DNA of 64,000 nt from Amycolatopsis oliviviridis (GCF_014654365.1 NZ_BNAY01000001.1:682001-746000); one strand, 5' to 3'; positions 23,641-32,065 are shown, counted from the stretch's first letter. Numbers and translations are program-made. Notes: generated by a model not told the origin, from the sequence alone.

Positions 23641-24517
23641 GGCACCGCGCCGAGAAATCGGTGATGGCGTCGGTCAGGCGAGTCGGGTCGAAGCGCAGCT
23701 CGACCGGGCTGCGGGCCTGGACGAATTCGGCCGTCGGCATGTCCGCGGCCAGCGTGTCCGCGTCACCGAAGGGGTGGATCGGATCGCGCTCGTGCCCGAT
23801 GACCAGTGCCGGGGTTTCGATGGTCCGCCGGACCGACTTGGGCGGCGCGATCCGACCGAACAGCACGCCGTGCAGGAGCGCGGCCATCGGCGCGGGCTGC
23901 TGGGACAGCGTGTCGGTCACGACGTCGACCCACTGGTTGCCGTGGGGGACGAGCTTCGCCGCGAGCGCCACCCCCTGCACGGTCACCGGAAGGAACCGGG
24001 CTGCCATGAGCAGCGGCGCGAAGGTGATCAGCCCGGCGACGATCGCGTTGTCCAGCACCGGCATCTCGACGACCAGGCCGAGCGCGCGTTCCGGTGCGCT
24101 GACCCCCACTTCGAGTGCGACGTTGGCGCCGAGTGACGTCCCGCCGATGACGGCGGCGTCGATGTCCAGATGGTCGAGCAGCGCGACGGTCTGCTCCGCG
24201 AACGCGGGCATGGAGTACAGCCACGAGTCGGTGGGCCGGTCCGAATCGCCGTGCCCGAGCAGGTCGAGGGTCACGGTCCGGAAGCCGGCCCGCGCCAGCC
24301 TGCGGGCGAGCGGCGCGTGCATCCGCCTGGTCAGCATGATGCCGTGGGTGAGCACGACGACCCGGTCGCCGGAGCCGAACTCGGTGTAGGCGAGCCGGTG
24401 ACCCTCATGGGTGAAGGATCCCGACAGCTCGATCGGCCGGGAGGATCGTTCCCGTCGTCGCCCCGGGATGAGTGCGGGCAGGTCGGCGACCGCGGTGGCG
24501 CTGCTGGCCGGGCTCAT
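23630..24517 (-). CDS. alpha/beta hydrolase
   Basis: The 295-residue protein has the hydrolase fold signature: VVVLTHGIMLTRRMHAPLAR with the oxyanion-hole HG, LDLLGHGDSDRP, the nucleophile elbow IGGTSLGANVAL (serine in GTSLG), and an acidic residue in VIGHERDPIHPFGD. A final catalytic histidine after HERDPIH is not obvious near the C-terminus except in ARCHDR. Substrate unknown. It forms a two-gene leftward unit with the acetyltransferase and is divergent from the crotonase gene. Confidence 0.88.
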   Translation of the reverse strand: MSPASSATAVADLPALIPGRRRERSSRPIELSGSFTHEGHRLAYTEFGSGDRVVVLTHGIMLTRRMHAPLARRLARAGFRTVTLDLLGHGDSDRPTDSWLYSMPAFAEQTVALLDHLDIDAAVIGGTSLGANVALEVGVSAPERALGLVVEMPVLDNAIVAGLITFAPLLMAARFLPVTVQGVALAAKLVPHGNQWVDVVTDTLSQQPAPMAALLHGVLFGRIAPPKSVRRTIETPALVIGHERDPIHPFGDADTLAADMPTAEFVQARSPVELRFDPTRLTDAITDFSARCHDR

Positions 24518-24627
24518 ATCCCACCGTCCTTCGTCGATCGTCGGTACTCACCGGTACTACTCGCTGGTACCAGGAAAGCATCTCGTGACCACCGTGGCAC
24601 AGTGGCCGTTGGCAGCCTGTCAATCAC

Positions 24628-25488
24628 ATGAGTCAAGATGACCCCATGACCGCTACAGCTGACAGTCTTCCCGATCTCGTTTCGCTCAAGGTGGAGATCG
24701 ACGGGCACGTCGCCGAAGTGACGCTGCTCGGTCCGTCCAAGGGCAACGCGATGGGCCCCGATTTCTGGCGGGAGCTGCCGATCGTCTTCCGTGCGCTCGA
24801 CGCGGACCCGCAGGTCAGGGCGGTCGTGCTGACCGGGAGCGGCAAGCACTTCTCCTACGGGCTCGACCTGCCCGCGATGATGCCCAGCTGGGGCGAGATG
24901 CTCGGCGGCGACGCGCTCGCGGGCCCGCGGACGAAGTTCCTCGACGAGGTCAAGACCCTTCAGGCGAGCGTGTCCTCGATCGCGGAATGCCGCAAACCGG
25001 TCATCGCGGCCATTTCCGGCTGGTGCATCGGTGGTGGCGTCGACGTGATCGCGGCCGCGGACATCCGGCTGGCGAGCGCGGACGCGAAGTTCAGCGTGCG
25101 CGAGGTCAAGGTCGCGATCGTGGCCGACCTCGGCAGCCTGCAGCGGCTCGCGCCGATCATCGGCGAAGGGCACCTGCGGGAGCTCGCGTACACCGGCAAG
25201 GACATCGACGCCGCCCGCGCGGAGAAGATCGGCCTGGTCAACGACGTGTACGCCGACCAGGACACCGTGCTAGCCGAGGCGCGCAAGATGGCGGCGGAGA
25301 TCGCCACCAACCCGCCGCTGGTCGTCCACGGCACCAAGAACGTCCTTTCGGCCAACACCGAACGCCAGGTCGCGGAAGGCCTGCGCTACGTCTCGGCCTG
25401 GAACGCGGCGTTCCTGCCCAGCAAGGACCTCGGCGAAGCCGTGCAGGCGTTCCTCGAGCGGCGCGCGCCCGAGTTCAAGGGAGAGTAG
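24628..25488 (+). CDS. enoyl-CoA hydratase/isomerase (crotonase family)
   Basis: The protein of 286 residues shows crotonase motifs: LTGSGKHFSYGLDL forming the first oxyanion-hole strand and KPVIAAISGWCIGGGVDVIAAADIRLAS the second. Catalytic glutamates of true hydratases are not clear; the pattern around VREVKVAIVADLGSLQRL with its aspartate is closer to dienoyl-CoA isomerase-like members. An alternative start is ATG 24646. It is followed after 38 bases by an acyl-CoA synthetase gene, so the pair likely serves acyl-CoA degradation. Confidence 0.88.
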   Translation: MSQDDPMTATADSLPDLVSLKVEIDGHVAEVTLLGPSKGNAMGPDFWRELPIVFRALDADPQVRAVVLTGSGKHFSYGLDLPAMMPSWGEMLGGDALAGPRTKFLDEVKTLQASVSSIAECRKPVIAAISGWCIGGGVDVIAAADIRLASADAKFSVREVKVAIVADLGSLQRLAPIIGEGHLRELAYTGKDIDAARAEKIGLVNDVYADQDTVLAEARKMAAEIATNPPLVVHGTKNVLSANTERQVAEGLRYVSAWNAAFLPSKDLGEAVQAFLERRAPEFKGE

Positions 25489-25526
25489 AAAGAACCGGCG
25501 GCCACCCAGGGACCAGGAGGACGATC

Positions 25527-27230
25527 GTGAGCGCTTCGGAGGCATACCGCACGTTCCGCGAGGCACGGGACTATCTGCAGGCCCACCGCGAGGACTACGA
25601 CACCGCCTACCGTGACTTCACCTGGCCCCGGCCCGCCGAGTTCAACTGGGCGCTGGACTGGTTCGACGTCATCGCCGCCGATCCGGCCAACCAGGACCGG
25701 TACGCGCTCTGGATCGTCGAAGAGGACGGCATCGAAAACCGCTGGACCTATCCGGAAATGGCGCGCCGGTCCAACCAGGTCGCGAACTGGCTTCGCTCGC
25801 TCGGAGTCTCCCGGGGCGACCGGCTGATCCTGATGCTGGGCAACCAGGGCGAGCTGTGGCAGACCATCCTCGCCGCGATCAAACTGGGCGCCGTCATCAT
25901 CCCGGCCTCGACCCTGCTCGGCCCGGCGGACCTCACCGACCGGGTCGAGCGGGGCGCCGCGAAACACGTGGTGATCCGCTCGGCCGACGCGCACAAGTTC
26001 GAGAACGTCGAGGGTGACTACACGCGGATCGTCGTCGGCGAACCGGTCGAGGGCTGGCGGTCCTTCGTGGACGCTTACGAAGAAGCGGACACCTTCACGC
26101 CCGACGGCCCGACAGCGGCGGAAGACCCGCTCCTGCTGTACTTCACCTCGGGGACGACCGCGAAGCCGAAACTGGTGCAGCACACGCAGGTCTCGTATCC
26201 CGTCGGACATCTGTCCACCATGTACTGGATCGGCCTCGAACCGGGCGACGTCCACCTCAACATCTCCTCGCCGGGCTGGGCGAAACACGCGTGGAGCAAC
26301 GTTTTCGCGCCGTGGAACGCCGAGGCGACGGTGTTCCTCTACAACTACGCGCGTTTCGACGCGGTCGCCCTGATGGCGCAGATGCAGCGGTGCGGCATCA
26401 CCAGTTTCTGCGCCCCGCCGACGGTGTGGCGGATGCTCATCCAAGCGGACCTGACCGTGCTGAAGACCCCGCCGGTCAAGGTGGTGGGCGCGGGCGAACC
26501 GCTCAATCCCGAAGTGATCGACCAGGTCGAAAAGGCTTGGGGCGTCACGATTCGCGACGGTTTCGGGCAGACCGAGAGCAGCGTCCAGATCGCCAACACC
26601 CCCGGACAGGACGTCGTCCCGGGCTCGATGGGCCGCCCGCTGCCCGGCTTCACCGTCGCGCTCGTCGACCCCGTCACCGGAGAGCGCGCGCAGGAGGGCG
26701 AGATCTGCCTCGACCTCGACAAGCGGCCGGTCGGCTTGATGACCGGCTACGCGGACGACGACGAGCGGTCCGCCGCCGCCTTCGCGAACGGGTTTTACCA
26801 CACCGGGGACGTCGGCTCGATCGACGAACGCGGCTACATCACCTACGTGGGCCGCACGGACGACGTCTTCAAGGCGTCGGACTACCGGATCTCGCCGTTC
26901 GAACTGGAAAGTGTCCTGCTGGAACACGACGCCGTCGCCGAAGCGGCCGTGGTCCCCGCGCCCGACCCGATCCGGCTCGCGGTGCCCAAGGCCTACGTCG
27001 TCCTCGCGAACGGGCACGAGCCCACGGCCGACACCGCGGTGTCCATCCTGGCCTTCGCCCGCGAGCATTTGGCTCCGTACAAGCGGATCCGGCGGCTGGA
27101 GTTCACAGAGCTGCCGAAGACGATTTCCGGCAAGATCCGGCGCGTCGAACTGCGCGGACGCGAGAACGACGCCGACGGCCGGCCAGCGGGGGAGTTCCGC
27201 GAAGAGGACTTCCCGCAACTTAAGGGCTGA
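25527..27230 (+). CDS. acyl-CoA synthetase (AMP-forming, medium-chain type)
   Basis: The 567-residue adenylate-forming enzyme starts at GTG behind AGGAGG. It contains the P-loop LYFTSGTTAKPKLVQHTQV, the DGFGQTESS motif (residues about 350), the FYHTGDVG and YVGRTDDVFKASDYRISP hinge, and the C-terminal KTISGKIRRVELR lysine. The sequence resembles the medium-chain/benzoate-type acyl-CoA ligases (MACS). It activates a carboxylic acid to its CoA ester. Together with the crotonase upstream it suggests a small fatty- or aromatic-acid pathway. Confidence 0.92.
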   Translation: MSASEAYRTFREARDYLQAHREDYDTAYRDFTWPRPAEFNWALDWFDVIAADPANQDRYALWIVEEDGIENRWTYPEMARRSNQVANWLRSLGVSRGDRLILMLGNQGELWQTILAAIKLGAVIIPASTLLGPADLTDRVERGAAKHVVIRSADAHKFENVEGDYTRIVVGEPVEGWRSFVDAYEEADTFTPDGPTAAEDPLLLYFTSGTTAKPKLVQHTQVSYPVGHLSTMYWIGLEPGDVHLNISSPGWAKHAWSNVFAPWNAEATVFLYNYARFDAVALMAQMQRCGITSFCAPPTVWRMLIQADLTVLKTPPVKVVGAGEPLNPEVIDQVEKAWGVTIRDGFGQTESSVQIANTPGQDVVPGSMGRPLPGFTVALVDPVTGERAQEGEICLDLDKRPVGLMTGYADDDERSAAAFANGFYHTGDVGSIDERGYITYVGRTDDVFKASDYRISPFELESVLLEHDAVAEAAVVPAPDPIRLAVPKAYVVLANGHEPTADTAVSILAFAREHLAPYKRIRRLEFTELPKTISGKIRRVELRGRENDADGRPAGEFREEDFPQLKG

Positions 27231-27251
27231 CGGCAGGCTCCCGAACTCCGA

Positions 27252-27360
27252 ACTCGCGTGATCGGAGCCGGAACTCGCGTGATTGAGGGCGGAACTCGCA
27301 TGATCCGGCGCGTTCCGCCTCCGATCACGCGAGTCGCGGCTCCAATCACGCGAGTTCCGG
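27252..27360. repeat. interleaved inverted repeats built on ACTCGCGTGAT
   Basis: The 11-mer ACTCGCGTGAT occurs twice forward (27252, 27274), once as ACTCGCATGAT (27295) and twice reversed (27324, 27346). Longer perfect pairs are 27252-27267 with 27319-27334 (16 bp) and 27268-27285 with 27343-27360 (18 bp), in A-B-A'-B' order, with GGCGGAAC/GTTCCGCC between. The rest of 27361-27490 is a probable promoter region for the M15 peptidase. Confidence 0.75.
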
Positions 27361-27490
27361 GTTCGGGCGTGTGGGTCGAACGACCCACAGCATGGTGCCA
27401 GGAACCGCGTTAGCATCCCGGGCAGTGAATCGTTGACAACCCGTGGGGGTCACGGGTCTCACCTTCCCTGCCTTGAAAGGTGTTCCTGTC

Positions 27491-28249
27491 ATGCGCATTC
27501 GTTTCCTCCTGCCGATGCTCGCCCTCGTGGCCGGCCTCGGTACCGCGGTGGCCACCCCGGCCGCCGCCGATCCCGGCCCGCTGACGGCGGGCGACGTGTC
27601 CGCCGCCGACGCCTGCTACAGCTGGGGACGCACGTTGTCCGAGGGCGCGTCCGGTGAGGACGTCCGGCAGTTGCAGATCCGGGTCGCCGGATATCCCGGT
27701 TACGGTGGCGTGCTCGCCATCGACGGCCAGTTCGGCGCGGGCACCAAGGCCGCGGTCACCCGCTTCCAGCAGGCGTACGGGCTGGGGGCGGACGGCATCG
27801 CCGGATCGGCCACGTTCTCGAAGATCTACGCCTTGCAGGACAACGACTGCTCGCCGGTCAACTTCACCTTCGCCGAACTGAACCGGTGCAACTCCGACTG
27901 GTCGGGCGGCAACGTCTCGGCCGCGACGGCGAAGGCAAACGCGCTGGTGTCGATGTGGAAGCTGCAGGCGATGCGGCACGCCATGGGTGACCGGCCGATC
28001 ACCGTGAACGGCGGCTTCCGCAGCGTCTCCTGCAACAACGCCGTCGGCGGAGCGACCAACAGCAGGCATCTCTACGGCGACGCGGTCGACCTCGGGGCGG
28101 GCTCGCAGGGCTTCTGCGGGCTGGCCAAGCAGGCCCGCAACCACGGGTTCAGTGAGATCCTCGGACCGGGCTACCCGGGCCACAGCGATCACACGCACGT
28201 CGCCCACCGGTCCAGCCGGTTCTGGTCGGCTTCGGCCTGCGGGATCTGA
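27491..28249 (+). CDS. secreted peptidoglycan-binding M15 D-Ala-D-Ala carboxypeptidase
   Basis: The 252-residue exported protein has a Sec signal peptide (residues 1-26, ending PAAADP), a peptidoglycan-binding type 1 domain (GEDVRQLQIRVAGYPGYG, DGQFGAGTKAAVTRFQQAYG) and a C-terminal peptidase M15A domain. The zinc ligands are in SRHLYGDAVDLG and DHTHVAH. The layout equals the zinc D-Ala-D-Ala carboxypeptidase of Streptomyces albus G, which trims peptidoglycan stem peptides. The ATG behind AAAGGTG is chosen; the frame extends upstream to 27443 without a signal sequence. Confidence 0.92.
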   Translation: MRIRFLLPMLALVAGLGTAVATPAAADPGPLTAGDVSAADACYSWGRTLSEGASGEDVRQLQIRVAGYPGYGGVLAIDGQFGAGTKAAVTRFQQAYGLGADGIAGSATFSKIYALQDNDCSPVNFTFAELNRCNSDWSGGNVSAATAKANALVSMWKLQAMRHAMGDRPITVNGGFRSVSCNNAVGGATNSRHLYGDAVDLGAGSQGFCGLAKQARNHGFSEILGPGYPGHSDHTHVAHRSSRFWSASACGI

Positions 28250-28255
28250 GCGGGG

Positions 28256-28888
28256 TCACTCCCAGCGCCACAAGGACGGCGGCCGTCCTCCCTTGGGGAG
28301 GGCGGCCGCGTGTTCTGTCGTACGCCGCAATCCGGGGACCCGCTCCATGGTCCGGCCCAGATTCGCCGGATAGGGGCGGTCCCCGGTCAGCGCCTCGGTC
28401 GCGTCCAGCGCCTGCGCCGTGGTGAAGATCGGGCCCAGCAGCCCGGCGGTGAAGGCGACGTCCCGCCACAGCTTGTCGGCGAGCAGCGGACGGCAGTCCG
28501 CCACGATCCGGTCGTGGTCGAACGCCAGCGGCGGCACCTCGGCCAGCGGCGTCCACGTCACGTTCCCCGGGTCGTCGAGCGCCGGGGAAGTGGTGGCCCA
28601 CAAGGCGACCGACAGGGTCGGGCCCCGGGGATCACGGTTCGGCTCGTCGAAGGTGGCGAGCTGTCCCGTGGCCGAGAGTGCGTCCGGTGGCAGCCCGAGT
28701 TTGGTGACGGCGGCCCGGCCCGCCGCCTCCCGCAGCCGTTCCCCGAGCCCGAGCAGCACCCCGGGCAGGGCGAGTTCCCCCGCGAACGGCTCGGCGGCTC
28801 GCGGCGCTGTTCCCAGCAGCACGGTCCGGGTGCCGGGGTCGAACCGCACCACGAGCACGTCCACGGACACCGGCGTCGACTCGATCAC
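28256..28888 (-). CDS. degenerate Nudix protein with C-terminal winged helix, NrtR-like
   Basis: The 210-residue protein has an N-terminal Nudix fold (VDVLVVRFDPGTRTVLLG). Its Nudix box reads GERLREAAGRAAVTKLGL, without the glutamates of REUXEE, so hydrolysis is unlikely. The C-terminal 80 residues (FTTAQALDATEALTGDRPYP, NLGRTMERV) resemble the winged-helix part of Nudix-related regulators such as NrtR, which sense ADP-ribose. Start GTG at 28888 overlaps the PurA-like stop (GTGA). It is the last gene of the leftward four-gene operon and may be its regulator or an ADP-ribose sensor. Confidence 0.72.
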   Translation of the reverse strand: MIESTPVSVDVLVVRFDPGTRTVLLGTAPRAAEPFAGELALPGVLLGLGERLREAAGRAAVTKLGLPPDALSATGQLATFDEPNRDPRGPTLSVALWATTSPALDDPGNVTWTPLAEVPPLAFDHDRIVADCRPLLADKLWRDVAFTAGLLGPIFTTAQALDATEALTGDRPYPANLGRTMERVPGLRRTTEHAAALPKGGRPPSLWRWE

Positions 28889-30078
28889 GCGTTGATTGTC
28901 GACCTCGCCTCCGAGACCCGGTAACCCGCCCTGTCCGGGCCGTACCCGGCGACCGCCACCGGCAGCCGCGTGCCGAACCACGCCAGCGGATCCGGCAGGT
29001 CGACGGCGGGGGAGCCGTCACCGGGCACGACCCGCAGACCGGTCGCGTCGAGATGGGTCACCGCGAGCGCGTCCACGCCGTCGCAGGCCGCGATCGCGTA
29101 GTCCAGCAGCGCCTCGTCGAGATGGCCCGCCCGCCACGCGCCCTGGAACTCCCCGGTTTCGTTGTGTGCTTCGGGAAACCGTGCCAGCACGGCGGCGGAC
29201 TCGGTGGGCAGCGGACCTGCGCCGTGCCGGGTGAGATAGGTCCGCATGACCCCCAGAACGGCATGCGGACGCCTACCCAGCAGGGCGCGGGCGTTGTGCG
29301 GGGTGGTGGTCGACCAGGTCGTATGCGGATGGAACCCGTGATGCTGGTCGAGGAGAACCCCCTGCGCTCCCTCGAAAACCAGCCGTCCGGCGTCCGCGAG
29401 CCGTCCTGTCTCGTCCCCGTCGGTGATCCGCACCGCGCCCGCGAAATCGCGGTACAGCGCCACCAGGTCGTCCACGCTGTGCGACGGCGTGGCGAGCGGC
29501 GCGTAGAACCGCGCGAGCGCGTCCAGCTTGCGCCGCAGCACCGACGGCCGCGCGCAGTCGGCGACCGTGGGCGCTTCCCCCGGCGTCCCGACCACCTCCT
29601 GGTTCTCCACCACCTCGCCCGGCTCGGCCCCGGGCAGCAGCGAGTACCAGACGGTCTCGCCGATGCCCTTCCCGCACGAGCCATGCCGCTTCTCGCCGCG
29701 GGCCTCCTCCCTCGCCCGGTTGGCGTGGATGTGGAACGGCGTCGTGAGCAGAGCCCGGCCGTCCACGCTCAGCAGCGAAAGCGGGTTCCGGACGCCGACG
29801 CTTTCGAGCTGCCGGGCCTCCGCCGCCAACGCGAACGGTTCGACCAGCACGAACCGGGACAGGTGGGTGGGCACGCCGGCGAACGTGCCCGCCCCGAACT
29901 GGCTGAAGGTGTGGTGCCGCCCGTCCACGACGACGTTGTGCGCCGCCTGCGCGCCCCCGTTGAAGCGGACGACGGCGGTGGTGGGCCGGGCGGCGCAGAG
30001 CGCGTCGACCACGGCCCCCTTGCCCTCGTCGCCGAACCCGAGCCCGACCACCACCACGTGCCCGTCCAGGAGGCTCAC
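28885..30078 (-). CDS. adenylosuccinate synthetase-like protein, divergent
   Basis: The 397-residue protein has the PurA fold: GLGFGDEGKGAVVDAL P-loop, KRHGSCGKGIGETVWYSLLP, FEGAQGVLLDQHHGFHPHTT and a THLDATGLRVVPGD base-binding region. It is shorter than housekeeping PurA (about 430) and diverges at key places: the catalytic segment reads GAQAAHNVVV where PurA has NAGH. It may ligate another amino acid or nucleotide rather than serve purine synthesis. It is coupled by GTGA overlaps to the vWA gene upstream and the Nudix-like gene downstream. Confidence 0.85.
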   Translation of the reverse strand: MSLLDGHVVVVGLGFGDEGKGAVVDALCAARPTTAVVRFNGGAQAAHNVVVDGRHHTFSQFGAGTFAGVPTHLSRFVLVEPFALAAEARQLESVGVRNPLSLLSVDGRALLTTPFHIHANRAREEARGEKRHGSCGKGIGETVWYSLLPGAEPGEVVENQEVVGTPGEAPTVADCARPSVLRRKLDALARFYAPLATPSHSVDDLVALYRDFAGAVRITDGDETGRLADAGRLVFEGAQGVLLDQHHGFHPHTTWSTTTPHNARALLGRRPHAVLGVMRTYLTRHGAGPLPTESAAVLARFPEAHNETGEFQGAWRAGHLDEALLDYAIAACDGVDALAVTHLDATGLRVVPGDGSPAVDLPDPLAWFGTRLPVAVAGYGPDRAGYRVSEARSTINA

Positions 30079-31049
30079 CGCAGCACCACGTCGCTCGGGC
30101 CGCCGGCCTCGGGTACCGCCGAGGTGACGACCGACTTGGTGCCCAGCTTCGCCAGCGCCTTGCCGACAGCCTTGCTCTCGGCGACCGAGCCGATGTCCGC
30201 GAGGTCGGCGAGCGCCCGGTCGACGTCGACGACCCGTTCCTCCAGCCCGATCGTGGCCGCGATCAGTTCGCACACCGCCCCGGGGTCGTCGAGCTTGAGG
30301 AAGTTCTGGCCGAGCAGGCCGCTCCAGTGCTCGCCGATCTGCGGGTCGTTGTAGTACGACGACTGGTTCGGCAGGACGAAGTAGACGTGCCACTTGCGGG
30401 CCAGCTCCCGGTACACCGACGCGGGGTCGATGTCCTCCCGCACGTCGTCGCCGATCACCCGGCGGATGTGGCGGGCCTCCAGCGCCGGCTTGTTCAGCTC
30501 GTCGCCGATGAGGAACAGGTAGCCCTTGCGGCCGCGGTTCTGCCACGCGTCGGTGACCACGTGGCGGGCCATGAAGTAGGCGGCCAGTTCGTAGGACTCG
30601 CTCTTCTGCCCGCCGCCACCGCCTTCGAGGAAGATCGTGCGCAGCTGCTCGTCCATCCGGTTGTCCGATTCGAACTGCCCGATCTGCAACGGGACCCGGT
30701 CGCTGTCGGCGTCGCCGATCGCGCCGAACAGCACCTGCGGGTCGGCCAGGTAACCCCGGCGCTTCAGCAGGCCGTGCAGTTTGCCGAGCTTGCCCTGCAT
30801 GATCCGCGGTACCCGGCGCATCGAGCCGGTGACGTCGAACAGCACCGCGATCGGCGTCGAGTCGCTGTGGTCGGCCGAATCCCGGCATTCCCGGACGGCG
30901 TTCTTCGGGTCGAGCGCGGCCGCGGCCTTCCAGTCTTTCGCGGGTTTGGCGCGGAGATCGGCGCTGTAGCCGAAGTCGTCCTCGCCCTTGGCCGCGCGGA
31001 AGGTCTTCGCGGCGGCGTAGGCGTTGTCGTCCCAGTGTCCGTGTCCCAT
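30075..31049 (-). CDS. von Willebrand factor A domain protein
   Basis: The 324-residue cytosolic protein has a vWA domain with the metal-ion site VLFDVTGSMRRV (DxTGS at about residues 70-74). The domain continues with ESYELAAYFMARHVVTDAW and YLFLIGDELN. Its N-terminal 60 residues (WDDNAYAAAKTFRAAKGEDD) are charged. No signal peptide or membrane helix is present. vWA proteins of this kind act as scaffolds beside kinases and ligases. It follows the J-domain pseudokinase by two bases and overlaps the PurA-like gene. Confidence 0.88.
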   Translation of the reverse strand: MGHGHWDDNAYAAAKTFRAAKGEDDFGYSADLRAKPAKDWKAAAALDPKNAVRECRDSADHSDSTPIAVLFDVTGSMRRVPRIMQGKLGKLHGLLKRRGYLADPQVLFGAIGDADSDRVPLQIGQFESDNRMDEQLRTIFLEGGGGGQKSESYELAAYFMARHVVTDAWQNRGRKGYLFLIGDELNKPALEARHIRRVIGDDVREDIDPASVYRELARKWHVYFVLPNQSSYYNDPQIGEHWSGLLGQNFLKLDDPGAVCELIAATIGLEERVVDVDRALADLADIGSVAESKAVGKALAKLGTKSVVTSAVPEAGGPSDVVLR

Positions 31050-31051
31050 GG

Positions 31052-32029
31052 TCAGGCTCCTGTCTCGGGGATGGTGAAAGGGCGGAAGGTGCGGGGGCCG
31101 TACAGCTCGCCGAGCAGGTCGTCGTACTCGTCGAGCAGATCGACGGTGTCGGGTCGCTGTGCCGGGTCTTCCTGCGTGCACCACGTGGCGAACTCGCGTT
31201 GGCGGGTTTCCGTAGGCGCCAGCAGGGAAAGCATCAGGCGATGGAGCATGTGGACGTCGGTGGCCGCGGTCATCGGAAGTCCTTTGTGGACCTCCGGTGG
31301 ATACTCGGCGGAGTTGTCCACCGCCAGCGGGAGAGTGCCGGTCTCGACGGCGAACGACCAGCCGGCCAGGACGATCCCGTGCTGTCCGGGATGGACGAGC
31401 ACGTTGTCCGCGGTGAGATGCCCGTGGACGAGACCCGCGCGGTGCGCGCCCGCCACGGCGCGCAGCAGGCGCCGGTGCATCCAGGCGTAATCGCGGCCGT
31501 CGAGCCCGTCCGGGAACGCCTTGCCGATGTCGGCGAGCGTGACGAACCCGTCGACGAGCGGATCGAGGACGCTGAACGCCCGGTCGCCCCGCGCCACCGG
31601 GCCGGAGGTGTCGAGCAGCCTCGGGTAGTAGGGCCGCAGCCACCGGTGCCGTTCGGTGAAGCCGTCGAGCGTGCGCAACGCCGCCCACTCGGCGTGGATC
31701 AGCGGGTTGAGCGCCGGGTCCCGGACGAGTTTGACCAGATGCAGCCCGGTGGTCCGGTAGGTCGTCGCGACACTGCCCACCGCGTGCGGAGCGGTGAGGG
31801 TGTAGCTCGACGTCGCCGTGGTGACGGTCTGGCGCCGGGCGCGTTTCCAGTCGTCGTAGCGGCGATTGAGGGTCGCGGCCGCCTGATGTGCCCGGGCGTC
31901 GCCGGGGTTGCGGTCGGGGTGGAGCGCGGCCGCGAGTTCGCGGTACCGCCGGTGTGCGAGTTCGGGATCGGAGTCGAACAGAACCGCCGCGTCCTCGATC
32001 GTCTTCACGGCGTCGTCCCTGGTGAGCAT
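31052..32029 (-). CDS. J-domain fused to a protein-kinase-like (pseudokinase) domain
   Basis: The 325-residue protein has an N-terminal J-like domain with HPD at residues 37-39 (AALHPDRNPGDARAHQAAAT) and a kinase-like domain from about residue 75 to the end. The kinase catalytic loop reads LVHGHLTADNVLV, where HRD is replaced by HGH, and the DFG position reads LAGWSF, so phosphotransfer is unlikely. A lysine in HLVKLVRD could still bind nucleotide. It is the first gene of the leftward operon, with a promoter-like TTGCGA-TATAGA pair close upstream suggesting a nearly leaderless transcript. Confidence 0.82.
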   Translation of the reverse strand: MLTRDDAVKTIEDAAVLFDSDPELAHRRYRELAAALHPDRNPGDARAHQAAATLNRRYDDWKRARRQTVTTATSSYTLTAPHAVGSVATTYRTTGLHLVKLVRDPALNPLIHAEWAALRTLDGFTERHRWLRPYYPRLLDTSGPVARGDRAFSVLDPLVDGFVTLADIGKAFPDGLDGRDYAWMHRRLLRAVAGAHRAGLVHGHLTADNVLVHPGQHGIVLAGWSFAVETGTLPLAVDNSAEYPPEVHKGLPMTAATDVHMLHRLMLSLLAPTETRQREFATWCTQEDPAQRPDTVDLLDEYDDLLGELYGPRTFRPFTIPETGA

Positions 32030-32037
32030 AGTTTGAG

Positions 32038-32065
32038 TCTATATGACTCTTACCTCGGATCGCAA
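32038..32065 (-). promoter_or_regulatory. probable promoter of the J-domain/vWA/PurA-like operon
   Basis: On the minus strand TTGCGA (32060-32065) and TATAGA (32038-32043) are 16 bases apart. Transcription would begin about seven bases further, next to the ATG at 32029, so the mRNA would have almost no leader. The -10 lies in GAGTC-TATAT-GACTC, a small palindrome (32035-32049) that could be an operator. Confidence 0.55.

Noticed and set aside
25386..27416. A 676-codon minus-strand frame opposite the acyl-CoA synthetase
   Set aside because: Antisense shadow of a clear adenylate-forming enzyme; it even runs through the intergenic palindromes.
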